A stretch of 64,000 bases of DNA from Ulota crispa (lineage: Eukaryota; Streptophyta; Bryopsida; Orthotrichales; Orthotrichaceae). The notes beneath the pieces were generated by a model. That model did not search any database. It was not told the DNA's origin and saw only the letters and a program-made list of their open reading frames with translations. The stretch is taken from the NCBI GenBank assembly GCA_963920765.1, contig OY987246.1:1242501-1306500 (forward strand), written 5' to 3'. Both the position numbers and the translations under genes were made by a program. Shown in pieces: positions 23,991-37,165 of this stretch (its first letter is position 1; each line of letters starts with the position of its first letter).

Positions 23991-26228
23991 ACTCTTCGCA
24001 GGAAAGAACGACGCCTTCGATCAAGGGGCCCGATAATCAGCTCGTCAAAACTCGTGCCATTGGATAACACAGCATCATCAGGGCACTTCTAAGGTGTTCA
24101 ATCAGGACCTTGATAGCGCTATCGACCTTCTTTATCCTGTAGCAATATTAGTTTTTGCTGAAGATCGTAATCCTCGGGGTGCATTCGAACCTGAAAAGCC
24201 AGATTTTCAATCCACGATCAGCTACCAGATTGGGTGTTAAATGCTCTGATTAATCGTATCGATCAAGAATAAAACGCACAGAATAATCATATGCCAATAT
24301 TCAAAGATCGGATACGTTGTCAATTTCGAAAAATTGGCGATATTCATGAGCAACGATGCGCCAAAATGGTGACATAACTCTTCACAAAGACCAAGTTTCA
24401 ATCCAGCAACTAGGAAAGGCGTAGATCTGGGTTCAGGGCATGTGTACTAAACTTATTTTCTCTAAATTGACGAATTACGTTGATAATATCATCTCAAAGT
24501 CTAATTCTCACCTGTCGGGATAAACATAAACACCAGGCATAACCGCAGCTTCGTTCAATCAAAATTTCCCTACCAGTTCAAGATTAAAAAAACAATGAGA
24601 GTCGTCATGTCGATTTCAGCCAAGACTAATTCGTGTTTAATTTTCTTTGGACTAATCTAAACCAAATGTAAAGAAAATGTCAAATGTGGTACATTCAAGC
24701 TGCCACGAAACTTCACTAACACCTGAGATCCAGGTTGTACGGTCGGAATGGCGTCAAATTGAAGGTGATCAAGCAATAAAGCTGGTCGAAAACAACAGTA
24801 AATCCAAGTTTATGTATACTGGCCTGCTGCTTGGTGAGTTTTCAGGCTGACACAATTAGTGCTAGGAAAGAATTAGCACGGCCGGCGATTGACATAGTCC
24901 TCGCGGGTACTCAGTAGCAAGAAAGTGGAGAGCCTGCAAGATAGAGTGTCATTTTCCCGTGACTTGCAGCTAAGATTGATGCAATAGCATCAGAAGCTGC
25001 TCTACAACGCTACAGCCTAGCTAGCTACACAGCATGCACAATGGATTGATATCAATCCAGCTCATGGAGACTCTAACTTGCAATCACCATCACTGCTCAC
25101 TGAATGTTCAAAAGACAGATAGTAGCGATTAACAGCTCATTCTTGCCGCAAGTTAAGAGCATAGCCAGCAACAGAAAACAAATTGATCAATCAATTCTAC
25201 CAACTGAAACAGCCCGTTGCAATTCATTATGCATTCCCGGCACTCAGTGAACGATCAACAATCTCATGAGCCCTGAACTTTGTACACAATCCATTTTATA
25301 TCGCTGCAGCTAGCTAGCAACGTAGCACACAATGCATGCTCAAGTGCGGCTAGTTCTGAGTTTATAAGCTGATCTTTTCTGTAGTACCAAAAACCTCAAA
25401 TACCTTGTCGAGGAGCATGTAAAATCACTATCACTCTCAACATGTATGCGCCTTCAATTCTACAACAACAATAACGGATCAGATTGTCTTTTCACAGCAA
25501 ACTTTTGTTAATTTCTCTCTGTCAGTTTCAGGAATTCTTACGTTTTCCCTGTGAGCGGTTAAACATTTCAGACTCACTGTTTCTTCTGCGATTTTTCTAA
25601 TTCATATGCAAATCCCTACAAGAAAATTGACTAGAGTTTGCTGTGTTTCAGCTTCTGATATTCTGGCAGGGAAGTAGAGGGAACAGCAAGTGCGGCTTCT
25701 GAGTTTATAAGCTGACCTTTTCTGTAGTACCAAAAACTTTAAACACCTTGAGGAGCATGTAAAGCCACTATCACTTGCAATATGTATGCGCCTTCAATTC
25801 CACAACAACAATAACTGATCAGATTGTCTTTTCAGCTTCGGATACTGTCATGGAAGGAGAGGGAACAGAGGAAAAGAACAAAAACGAATGGAAACCTCAG
25901 CGGCGTTACGATGATCACGTCGGCTAAGTTAGCCAAGTTCTGGAAGCTACTCTGGACAGCCCAGACTTCAGTGTTGTTCCACTACCGGATCCAGCAGCTT
26001 CTGGCTTTGCGGATTTCAAACCGATGAATGTCCGCGGAGTATGTGTAGGTTTTGATCTGAAACACTTCTGTATGCCAGTTTCCATAGGCCATATAGCTTG
26101 CTCTTCAACATCCAGACCTCTTTATTGTAGCACCCTCGTGGTTTTGTAATATTATGGCAGTAGCACTGTGCTATATGTGAAAGCAACATTGAAGAAGTAC
26201 TTGGGATCATAGGACTTAACTCTTAAAA
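23991..26228. other. 5' flank of the beta-galactosidase gene
   Basis: Moderate-GC, largely unique DNA likely to hold the promoter and leader. I could not identify a TATA box or leader exon with confidence, and no ORF shows a recognisable domain. Confidence 0.4.
25344..25838. repeat. Direct duplication of ~150 bp, units 346 bp apart
   Basis: Units 25344-25498 and 25690-25838 share TTCTGTAGTACCAAAAAC, GAGGAGCATGTAAA, TATGTATGCGCCTTCAATTC and GATCAGATTGTCTTTTCA. Both lie upstream of the beta-galactosidase gene. Confidence 0.85.
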
Positions 26229-26375
26229 GGCGTTATTCATGAAATTGGGAAAAAGTGACATTTTGGGACTTTTGGATTTTATGTTTTTTAAAGAGCATAA
26301 GTTGAACACTCTTTAAAAAAACATAAAATTCAAAAGTCTCAAAATGTCACTTTTCCCAATTTAATGAATAACCCG
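26229..26375. mobile_element. Near-perfect hairpin of family-I type sequence
   Basis: About 66-bp arms around a 13-nt loop (CATAAGTTGAACA): for example AAAGTGACATTTTGGGACTT against the inverse of AAGTCTCAAAATGTCACTTT. The outer ends ATTCATGAAATTGGGAAAA resemble MITE I termini, so it may be an extreme deletion derivative. Confidence 0.75.
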
Positions 26376-27771
26376 TTTTAAACGTCCCATGGGCATATAA
26401 AATATGTTGTTATATAATTGGCATTTGCCAGCAATAAGGGATATTAATTTGGGATCTCAAATAGCTTACTAGAACAACATTGCTATATATTCCAACTTTA
26501 CTTTTTATCTCAAATGCAGTAGAGGTGTGGATCCTTTCTGAATACCAAAAAAAAAAATACCTATCGGTGCAAAGGGCCTTTCAAATTCTAAGAGTTAAGA
26601 TGCAAAGCATTCTTAAATTAAATTGGCCAATATACCTTTATTTTCTATTTTTGGTTACCCTATAAGAACTCCTTGGATTTGCATGTCACCACCAATAGCA
26701 TAATTTCAACTTTAAAAAACTGAAATCAACCCTCTTAAATTCAAGCATCCAGGGGAGGGTGTCCTTTCTACAACGCAATTGGTCACATGACCCTTTTTTT
26801 GGTCCTCAAGTTTGTTACAAGATGGTCTAGAAGCCATTAAGCATTTGTTATCTTATTATCAAAATTCTACGCAACTTTCTTGTAACGTAAAAGAATGTGA
26901 TGGAATATAGAATGAGTTTAAACCAAGTGCATTACATCCAGGACCAATTGACCACCATATTCATTAGAATATGAAAAAAAATGGCACTTTTCTAAATTCC
27001 AAATTTGAAAAACTCAGATGTATTCCAATAATCCAATCCCAGTATTTCAAATGTTTGAGCAGTTAGACTGTCAAAATTTTGACACTTTGGAACGTGCCAT
27101 TTGAACAAACTAGGCCATATCCGCGACCAAATTTTGATGTGAGAACAAGGATGTGACATTAAAGAGGGTGAAATTAAAGATATCCCTCTAAAACAGTTAG
27201 TCCATCAGCAGGTCCATTGAATGATTCTCCCGCTTATTTTGCTTACATGAAATTGTGTACCCGAACCAAATTCGGTACTGCCGTTTCAAACCATGATGTT
27301 CAGGCCAGGTGGGCGGGGGCGGGGCGGGGGCGGGGTCACGAGCAAAATCTTCGTATACTGTAGATATGTATTCAGACTGAGGAGCTGTTGGCCAGCTCAG
27401 CTGTTGCAACTTCTGAATGTGATTTCCTTATTGAAATGCATCTTGTTTGTCAATGCCATCATGGTTGGATGATCTGCACGGGGCTTATGATCAGTTTCTG
27501 AAAATCTACTGGGTCTCTAGATGAGCAGGTGGAGACTGGAGAGTATGTCCTTCTTGAACTGGTGAATTGTATGTTTCTGCAACGTACATTTGATTGGTAA
27601 GTCAGTCATCTAAGGCAACTGTTCTTTTCATGATTTGTCCTTCCTTGGACTGCAGTACTGTACTGCCGATGGGTTTTGTTTAGCCAGTTGGCAAAATTTG
27701 CTCCTGTTTGGGACACCGACAGCAACAGGGAACCTAATCAAGGCATTAACAGTAATCCAATTTGATTTGAA
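26376..27771. other. No supported gene
   Basis: Mixed AT-rich DNA with a GC-only tract at 27309-27335 (GGGCGGGGGCGGGGCGGGG). Open frames here are short and unrecognised. Confidence 0.45.
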
Positions 27772-27999
27772 TTAACCCCTGAGCGCACAGAGTTATTTTA
27801 GGGTTTAGGAGAAAATGGGGGTTTAATGGTCATCACGGCCCCATTTAGAAAAAGTGATTGTAGGATTTGAAAAAGGACTACCTTCTCTGCTGATAGGGAC
27901 TAGCCATATATGTTTTCATTGCACAAATTAAGAGAAAAAGCGAGATAAAGTTGTGGGCCCCAACGACAAGATCCTGTGGCTGGGGCGCTTAAGGGTTAA
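27772..27999. mobile_element. TTAA-flanked piggyBac-like MITE, 228 bp
   Basis: Left TTAACCCCTGAGCGC, right inverse TTAACCCTTAAGCGCCCC. Very short, no ORF. The right TTAA is followed by CAGTAATCCAATT, a phrase that also occurs 26 bp before the left end. Confidence 0.65.
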
Positions 28000-28049
28000 C
28001 AGTAATCCAATTGTATTTTCATTAAGCTTATAACGTCCTTGTGCTCATT

Positions 28050-28298
28050 TTAACCCCTGAGCGCCTAAAGCTGAAACAAAAAAAGCTTGACTTGTGTGCA
28101 ATAAAAGTGCCCTTCTGGATTGAAAAACATGATCCACGAGATTGGACCATATGAATTGTTAGTGGAAAGAGTCTCCATCATGCTAGACTTAATTGGAAGT
28201 GGTTTCACCAAACGTGCAATGAGATTTTATTGGTCAAAATTGAGTTGACCCAACTTTTTGAGAGACATTATAATGTCTTTCAGGCGCTCAAGGGTTAA
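28050..28298. mobile_element. TTAA-flanked piggyBac-like MITE, 249 bp
   Basis: Left TTAACCCCTGAGCGCCTAAA, right inverse TTAACCCTTGAGCGCCTGAA. It lies 50 bp from the previous element and shares its GAGCGC ends. Confidence 0.75.
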
Positions 28299-28314
28299 CA
28301 GACTAAGAGAAGGG

Positions 28315-28575
28315 TTTTTTTTGTTTTGATCATGGCAAAGCCACCCGCACCCAAGAATGCAAGCAAGGTAAGGAAAAATTGGATAAAATTAGAGAGAACA
28401 AACAATGTGTGCATGTTTATCCATACAATTTATTAATATTAGTAATTTTCATCCATAATTTGGCTAGGGAAGGGATTTAGCAATTTCATCCATTTCACCC
28501 AATTTTTTTAGTGCAATGGTATCTAATGTTAGATTAAGGTAAGAGTTAGGCAAAAATTTGTCAAGAATAAAAACC
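28315..28575 (-). mobile_element. SINE-like repeat K, minus-strand copy
   Basis: On the minus strand it runs TTTTTGCCTAACTCTTACC to CTTGGGTGCGGGTGGC, followed by an A-rich tail (AAAACAAAAAAAA). It carries the middle blocks AATTGGGTGAAATGG and GGATGAAATTGC. Confidence 0.55.
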
Positions 28576-29122
28576 CTAACTAAGAGCATCATCAACTCAC
28601 CACTCTAAATGGCTCATTAAATATATTAGCATCATATGCTTAGTATAAAAATAAATTTAGTGATTATTGTGGTTAAATGACCAAGATAAAAACTCTTTGA
28701 ATAAACACAATACTGTTTGAATTTGGAAATTAAAACAACCAAAATAGAGTTTGTTAAAAGCAAGTTAAAAAAATCTTGTTTAAAAAAGTAAACCCATGGC
28801 TATGGCACAACAAACATTAAATTTTTAGCATGGCATTTCCATGGATTTTCTTTTCAAAAACTTATGAGCTATGACCTATTGTATTTTTGTCTTTTAGGTA
28901 GTCTTTAATGGGCTCTATTTTGATTGTCCAATTTCCAAATTTATATATTATTTTGTTTATTCAATGAAATTATGAGCTTGCAATGACAATAATCACAAAT
29001 TCTAATTTTGCAACAAAGAAAAGATAGTAACACATTTAATAAATTATTTAGAGTGATGTAACAATAATGTTCTAAGAACATCCACACTTGTGCAAGACTA
29101 CAAGCCTGAGGTTTGGCTTTGG
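28576..29122. other. AT-rich DNA without recognisable features
   Basis: Starts with CTAAGAGCATCATCAAC and ends near TTCTAAGAACATCCAC, a possible decayed pair of AAGAGCATC-type ends, too weak to call. Confidence 0.35.
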
Positions 29123-32100
29123 CACTAGAAGGAAATGGGGTATAAACGACTACAACCTCCCAACTACCATGTTTGGGTTAATTGCAACTTTAGGGAGTGA
29201 CTAGGGAAAAAGCAGCTGACCTGCCAAAAAGTTGACGTGGAAGGTACCCAATTGTATAGCAATTGTACATAGTTGTATTGCAGTTGGACGTAGTCGTATT
29301 GCAATTGCATATACAACTACAAAACCAAGGTGACAACTACAAGGGATGTAGACATTTTCAACATTTATTTTCTATCACTTCTTGGATGTAAACTACTAAT
29401 GTGGCTTATGTCATCCAAAGCAGTTGTATTGTAGTCGAAGGTGGGTTCATGATACTACTACAGCCCTACTAAAATACAACTAGAATACAACTGCACCTTT
29501 TTTTTTTCTCAATTCTTGTTCTTGTGAATTTTTTTCCTCACATTTAGCTGCCTTGGGCAGTGCTTTCTTCTACAAAAATCCAGTTCTAGGTGGGTGTGAA
29601 TGCATTTCATTGCGTTAGTTGTGATAGAGTTGCGTTGCAGTCGTTTATGCAATTATGTACAATTGGGTTATTACTTGGATACAACTGCGGTTTAACAAGC
29701 CCATTTCTTTCATTGCTTTCCCTATTCTCACCTTCTCAATGTTCATTTCTTTGGGTTTTTTTGCAACCTTGGAAAGAAATCTTTGTTCCACTCATTGTTG
29801 CTCATGTAAGTGTGCACGCTGCCTCTGGACGCAGTTGCTTGGCAGTCGAGACGTAGTTGGCAACAAATTTAGCTACTATTGACTCACTACTATAATGCAA
29901 CTGACACATTGCTTCCATTTATAATTTTCAAAACCCATTTTTTTGTTCATTTAAACATCTCATGCTATTATTTGTTGCCATGGGCATCAAAGTTTACCAC
30001 AACCACATCTTCAGCTCTTGGTGTGAATGTGTTCTAATAAACAAGTTGTTTTGCAATTATGTCCTACTGATTTTTAAATTCACTTTCATATTGTAGTATC
30101 ACTCAAAAACAACTGTATGCATGATGACTGCTACTCATATTTTTTGCAACAAATTATATTCTTTGTTTACATAAAGTTTTCTTGCAACTTTTTGTTGCTC
30201 TAAACAACAATGGTACTAGCATTTATGTTGTTAGTTGTTGATATGAATGTATTTTATTGGAACAATTATACTGCAATTGTAATTTATTTGTTTAATAGTG
30301 TTTTATTAACGTGCAAATATTTTGTAAGATTGTCACATAGTTATATTACAGCTGCATAGAAAACAAATTTTGCAATTTTTTTATATATGGTTACAAAATC
30401 AGTTTGCAAATATAGTCAAGTTATTTAGCAAATTAGTCTTCACTATTATTTTAAACTTAGTAGTCTCAAAAATTTATTGATGTTTTCTGATTTTCTAAAT
30501 GAATACTCTTATTTAAAGGTTTAAGTACTCTCTTGTATTTACAATGGCATTATCTTATAATATTGGACATTATCCATCTGATTTAGGTTACTATTAAATA
30601 TTCTTGATAATCAAAAATTGTTAGTAAAGTATTCTTTGCACATTTTGTGATTGCATTTACTACAAAAGATATTAACAATTATTTTGAAAATTGCTTTGCC
30701 TCAACAATTTTGTACAATTTCATTTTAAACATGATAAAAACATTCAAAATATCTACCATTATTTTTTTAACATACATTTTTTTTGACACAGCTTTTCAGT
30801 TTAATCTATTATGAATATTAATAAAAAAAGTATCTATGTAATTTGATTTTTAAAAAATGGCTTTAATAGTTTAATCATCTTGTATTAAAAAACTCAACTC
30901 AAAGTTGAACATGATATTCTATGTAAATATGAATGCCTTCTGTACTATGCTTTTTTGTTGATTTACATCAAGGATGTACAATTGAAATGTGAAAGAGATT
31001 ATTTTGTAACTTTAATATTTAGTTTAATTATTTTACATAAATTATTGTTATATTACTATTTTAGTTTTTTAGTATTTCTAATGTTAAATCAATCTCTTTG
31101 ACATATATATGCAAATACATAGCTAATAACTCCTCTTTTTAAATAATATTTAAAAACTTTTCATTTTCAAATGGCTCACAGTTTCCTTGAAGTGTTTGTA
31201 CATATTAATAAGCAATTCATGATGTTAACATTTCTTATATCAATGTCTTTAATACAAAAAAGAATTAAATATTGTTTATTATAACTTTGCTTGTAGTTGT
31301 TTTGTAATTGCCCCTAAATGCTAACAAACACGAAATGACATAAATAAATGCACTCCATAGTAATCAATTGTAGTATTATTAATTGTAAATATGTCTTGAT
31401 TATTTTAGAACTGTAAATAATTAATGATAAACATGCAATCAAATAAAAAAATGCATTATAAATAATAATGATTTAACAATATTTACAACTTATATTACAT
31501 TAAAAATTACTATTGATACAAAGACCATTAGATTTTTTTATTACTACCATAAGTGATTTAGATTAGTTTGTTTTATAAAAATTGTTCATTAAAAAAACTC
31601 ATTATCTCACTTGACAATAATTGCAAAACTTTTGGAATATTATTATAGAGTTTATTTATTTGTTGAAATGTTAAGTTTAAATTAATTATAATTATGATCT
31701 AAAATTTACATACAAACTTTTGCATATTCATAAACTTCAATAAGTATAAACCAAAACATAATCAATAACATCATTAATTAATTATGCATATTTATTTGCT
31801 GATTTTATCAACATTGAACTTCAAAAATCTTATTGTGGTAAATAGTGATCCTAATTAAATTTTTGATGATACATTGGTATTATAAAAATTTAAATCACAG
31901 TAAATTTATCAAAAAAATGATAAAATTAGGCTGAGTTTTTTTTGTTTAATTAAATTTTTGATTTAATCCAAGTATTTTTAAATAATCAACCAGTCAACTT
32001 CTCAAAAGCAATTGATGTTGTTTTTACTTATTAACCATTCTATGTTAGACAAGTTATTGGCTTTATTTATCAAATTCAATTTTAGTTCTTACTTAACTAT

Positions 32101-33339
32101 TTGAAAATTTCAAAAATTACAAATATTTCAAATTAGATAATTAAACATATGTAATTTATAATCAAAATCTTGTACTAGTTCCAAATATCAGTTGGGAGTT
32201 ATGTATTTTCTACAAAATATCTTTGTTCTTTTCAATCTTATTAAAAAAAAAACTTATCCACTAGTTAAAAACAATCCAATTTAGATATATGGAAATTATC
32301 AAATGTTGTAATCAAATTTATAATATTTTTAAATTTAAATGCTGCTTTATTGCCTTAAATTTCAATAGAATTAATGATTACAATCAATATATTATTATAC
32401 ATACAAGTATGAAATCATCACAAATTTTTTTCATATATTTAAAAACAGTATTTCTAAGCTTGATGACTTGAACCTTTAATACAACTTTAAAAATTCCAAA
32501 AAGTTCAGTTTTATTGCAATAAAAGTAAGGAATTACTACCCCGACACCCTAAATTACAGTGGGACACCCCATGTGAGCATGAAATTTGTTAATTTAGTGT
32601 TTTTTTTAATTTATTCAAGTGGTCCATCTCCATTCAATTACAATATTTGCTACTTCTTTGAAAGAAAACATGACAAACACAAATTTTTGTTAAAGTATTA
32701 TTACGCCAATATTAAATTTTAATGTATTTTTCTTTAAGTAACTCAAAAGTCCTATATTCTTAGTTTCATATTTAAGCACACCTATTTTATTAGTATAGCC
32801 TTAGAATGATAAAAGTGAAACAAACCTTTGATCCAAATAAAAACTCAGCATTAAAAATCACATTTCATGCTCACAAGGGGTGTCATGTAAGCAATTTAGG
32901 GTGTTGCTATGGTAATTCCCTAAAATTATTGAAAGAAACAATATCAATATTTGAAACATTATGACAACAAAAGTTAGAAGTAAAAAAGAACCATGATCCA
33001 AAAACAAATTGATTGTATCAATCATTTTATTTATTTTTTAAGATAGAAGACTAAGAAATAATAATAATCTTTCTTCTAAATTAATTTTGCGCATTCCAAT
33101 ATTAGATATAAGAACTTCAAAATTTGTGAAGTGGTTTGTTCTTAATGCTTCATAGTTTAGATTTTAACATGTTTATAGTCCATTTCAAAGTGAAATTTTG
33201 TTTTGAACACATCTCTAATATTAAGTTAGTTAAAAACACATATCCTTTTAAGTTATAAAGGCAATAATTCCTAGAATTGGGTTATAGTTTTTAGATCATT
33301 AACTATAAGAAAAATATGTAATAAATGAATTAATTCCAT

Positions 33340-33507
33340 AACAAGTGCACAATTGTAATTGAGTCATTTTGTAGTTGTTTCATAGTTACTGTATAGTCAT
33401 TTGGTTGTTTTATAGTCATGCACTTATTGTGCAGTTGTGATGTAGTTGCAATGTAGTTGTTGCGCAGTTGTAATCTAGTCGTTTATTGTCCATTTTCTCT
33501 CAGTGCA
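33340..33507. repeat. Internal right-end-like CACTA terminus with motif array
   Basis: GTAGTTG/GCAGTTG motifs followed by AGTCGTTTATTGTCCATTTT and CTCTCAGTG, closely parallel to the right end at 35557. Confidence 0.55.
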
Positions 33508-34389
33508 TCTGAACCCTTGATTAAGATTAGGGTTGGTAGTTTGGAGGGTGGAGATGTGGCCGCCACTCTTGTATCCTAAGGTCCAAGGATAAAAGGGCAT
33601 GCATGGTTCCTATCTTCCACCCATTCTTCTCACTTGTAGGGCAAAGCTCTGCCAAGATTTTTTGGGAATGAAAGTCCCTTCTCTTTTGTTTTAGCTTGTT
33701 TCATTTGCTTGCTGTAAGTTCGAATTTGATCTTTATTTTTTGAATTTTTTTGAGGTTTTTCCTTATGCTAGTAGCTTTCCAATGACACCAAGCATGCAGG
33801 ATTCTAAGTTTTGAGGAGTTTTTGGTGGATTTTCTAGTAGAAGGATGTCTACTAAATGGCAGTTTTTAACCCAACTTCAAAAATCCACATTTTGGTGAGT
33901 TTTAGCTCAATTTTTGTGCAAGTTTGTATACTAGATATGTGGTAGAGTCTAGTTTTTGAAAAAAGATGAAACCCTTATCTTGATTTGTTAGTGAAATATT
34001 GATTGCTTCTTGAATGCATAGTGGTTTTCAGCTCTATGGGTGCAATTAGGTAGTTTGCAAAAAATCATATCTCATTGTGTATATAGGATCTTATGATGTG
34101 GCTTACATGGTTGCTAATCCTTGTTAATCCAAATGTCAAAAGTGGGTTTTTACAATTTTTAGGTTCATTTTAAAGTTTTGATAAGAGTTTAGAGAAAGTA
34201 GGGTTTGAGTGCTTTTATCATACTATTAGTAAGAGTTTGCAATTTATAGAAGCACAATGTGCAATTAGAGAGCAACTTCAATAGATTTTAGGATTTAGGT
34301 TAATTCCTATTGCAATTAGTTTGCAATTAAATTTCAATGTATTGACTACCAATTTTTGCAAATAAGCTGTGACTTTGTACTTTGTCAAA

Positions 34390-35060
34390 ATTGGTTGGCA
34401 ACTGTAGTACAACTGGTTACCAGTTATGTTACAATTGAAGTTGGTGTTACATTCCTTTACAACTGCAGTACAACTGCGTTACAACTGTAGTACAACTGCG
34501 TTACCACTGTGTTACAATTGCGTTGTTGGTTCTTTCATGTGGCACAACTAGATTACAATTGAATAGCAACTGAAACTTGTTGTGTATTATTAGAGTGGCA
34601 GTAGTTTAAAATTACATTATCAATTGCTTTGGATTCATTCTCTGTTTATAGCTGAATGGTAGTTGTGAGCATGATTGTTATTGCTTCATGTATTTTTTCT
34701 ATAACAAGCAGTGATTATAACCAAATGAAAAATAACAAAAAAACTTCAAAAATCAATATTCACAAAATCAACATAAACAACTACATTACAACTATAGTAC
34801 AACTACAAGACCACTATGCTACCACTACACTTCCACTACACTACTACCACACTACAGCCACACTACTATCACACTACAATTAGAACACAACTACATAACA
34901 AGTACATTACAACTATATAATAATCATATTACAATTGCATTACAACTACACCACAACTAGATTACAACCACACAACAATTCATTACAAGTACATATGAAA
35001 TGCACAATTTCTACATTACAACTACCTTCCAACTACTTTACGACTAGTATACGACTGCAA
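34390..35060. repeat. Subterminal array of CAACTRCA motifs
   Basis: Dozens of copies of ACAACTACA, ACAACTGCG and close variants at roughly 8-20 bp spacing in two clusters (34390-34560, 34775-35060). Confidence 0.8.
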
Positions 35061-35172
35061 AGTAGTCATATCATATTACAAAGGTAATGTGATACAAAAA
35101 GAATTATTAAACAAAAAACTTTCCAACAACTAGATTTTGGACATGTGGCAGTAGGCGACGCATGTGTCAAAC

Positions 35173-35303
35173 ATACATTGAATGCTATCTTGAGATCTGT
35201 GAAAAAGATTTCAAGAGACAAAGGAAAAAGAAGAGTACATTGAATGTTGTCTTGGGATATGTGAAAAAGATTTCAAGAGAGGAAGGAAAAAGAAGGGCAC
35301 CAA
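35173..35303. repeat. 66-bp tandem duplication within the CACTA element
   Basis: ACATTGAATGCTATCTTGAG / ACATTGAATGTTGTCTTGGG units, each with GTGAAAAAGATTTCAAGAGA and GGAAAAAGAAG. The unit length keeps one frame open, but the encoded Lys/Glu-rich peptide is not recognised. Confidence 0.75.
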
Positions 35304-35557
35304 GCGTTGTGACTACAAAAAAAATTGAATTTTCATGGATGAAGGTTTTTTCATTGAAGTTGCAATTGTGGTAGATATCCATGAGTCACAACAATTGTTT
35401 CACGACTGCTTCACAACTATTTTTGAATAGAATATGATTGAGAATGTTTTGCAGTTGTAATGGCTTGAAAAGCTCCATTCCCCACTGAAATGTAGTTGCC
35501 ATACAATCACCACGTAGTTGCCAGCTGCAGTCGTTTATTGGCCTTTTTCTTCTAGTG

Positions 35558-36908
35558 GGATAAAGGCCTCATGCATGGACATTCTCACATTTAAGCCACT
35601 AGGAGCATGGATAGAACCAGAGTAACTAGTGACACAAGCATGACGTTGCCCTTGCGTGAGGCCCTTACCCTATGTAGATGTTGCTTAATTAAAATACTGC
35701 CACATATTCTTTTTGCTTGCAAGAGCAATGCTACACAATGTGGCAACACTTTGCAATTTTTGTTGCTACTTTCACATGTTTATAATGGCAATTGAAAATG
35801 CAAAGGAATTTGCTCACACAACATTCACTAGTAGAATAAGGTCGAAGCACCAATAAACATGAGGTCTCCATGGGCGTGACCTACATTTGCACCCATCTTT
35901 GTGTTTTTTGATCCCATGATTGCCAAATACAAAAATAAATTGGTCATGGGTGACAATGTGATGGTTTTGGGTAACAAGGTAATGGTTATGGGTGACAAGT
36001 GCATCCCATTTGAATGCCAATAGATTTGGAAATAAGTTCAATGAATGGGGTTGAATAATTTGCAATACCATGAGTAAATAAACAAGGGAGGTGAAAACAC
36101 CATTCAAGTACCCCAAATAAGATATTTTGTCATCTTTCATGACAGTTATGAGTGCTTCATCATACTAATTAAGTAACTATTCAAGCTAGTTTTCCAACAC
36201 ATGAGCATAGTAAAAACTTTAGTAAGCGCCCTTTTTAGCATCTCCTACACGCAACTATACAGTTTGAGTGATTTTGAACTTTAAAAAATATTTGTGAACA
36301 AATGCTTGCAATTGTAACTTTTAAATTGGTTCCAATGTTTTTGGTTTCCTCTTGCTTACTTAAAATTATTTTTTTCAAAGTTCATCAATTGATTTTAATA
36401 CTCCAAAGTCCTTAGTTTCACGCTTAGGGGTGTTACTACAATAGCAACCAAAAGATGAATGTGTAAAGATATAAGTCAGATGGTTGCTCTTGACAATTCA
36501 TACAGACCCCAACTTTTGTCTTTGTATGAATTTTCTTTTCTTTTCCATTCTTTTCTACACAAGAAGCATGTTTTGCCATGCATGGTTTTGGATTTTGAAG
36601 ATGTTAAAACATTATTGGTTAAGTAAAACGGTTTGCCAAATGAATTAAAGAAGAGGGAGCAAAAATTCGATTTTAACTAACAGTCACCACTTCCGGCTCT
36701 TGAAACTACTAATATGTTTTTGTTTATAACTTTGGGATTTCATAATGTATCGCATGGGCTACAAATCCTATATCGGTTATTGGAAATTCATGAGCTGGGT
36801 CTTTGATTTTAGAAATACTTTTCAAAACATGTTCTATAAAAGTGAACTTGTGACTAATTAAAAATTCAAGGCAAATAAAGCAAAAGATTGGTGTTATTTT
36901 TTGTCCGT
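35558..36908. other. No supported gene
   Basis: AT-rich, including a minus-strand open frame at 35814-36140 with repeated HNH-like spacing (VTHNHYLVTQNHHIVTHD) produced by a short tandem GGTTATGGGTGACAA repeat near 35945-36000. Confidence 0.4.
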
Positions 36909-37165
36909 AACACCATATTCATTAAGTTGGGAAAAATGGAGGTACCATTTTGTACTTCATCTTAAATCCAAAAAGTTACCTTAAACTAGATTTGAAGGTA
37001 TCAGATTCAGTCTAAGTCACTAAGATTTTTTCCTTCGCAAATTCCTCCTCTCAAGTGAGGGCACATGTACCCAAAAAATTCTGCGAGCTTGATATTAGGT
37101 AATCACCTAAAACTTTCAAAAGTCCCAAAATGTACTCCTTTTCCCAATTTAACAAATATGGTGTT
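36909..37165. mobile_element. MITE family I, copy 6
   Basis: AACACCATATTCATTAAGTT left, AATTTAACAAATATGGTGTT right, with the family core AAATTCCTCCTCTCAAGTGA. Confidence 0.85.

Larger units (their letters stand above)
29123..35557. mobile_element. Decayed CACTA (En/Spm)-type element, 6.4 kb
   Basis: Left end CACTAGAAGGAAATGG, then ATAAACGACTACAA; right end inverse CACTAGAAGAAAAAGG, then AATAAACGACTGCA. GG flanks both sides. Both ends are followed inward by many copies of CAACTACA / TGTAGTTG-type motifs, as in CACTA subterminal regions where the element's own protein binds. The interior (about 30-33.3 kb) is extremely AT-rich and has no transposase ORF, so the element is non-autonomous or dead. 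A second right-end-like sequence at 33340-33507 suggests nesting or an internal end duplication. Confidence 0.7.

Noticed and set aside
26951-27130. A seventh complete family-I MITE beginning CACCATATTCATTAG
   Set aside because: Only a left end is visible and no matching right terminus was found.
29590-29882. Overlapping open frames in the CACTA element interior
   Set aside because: No transposase motif; short, low-complexity and overlapping in two frames.
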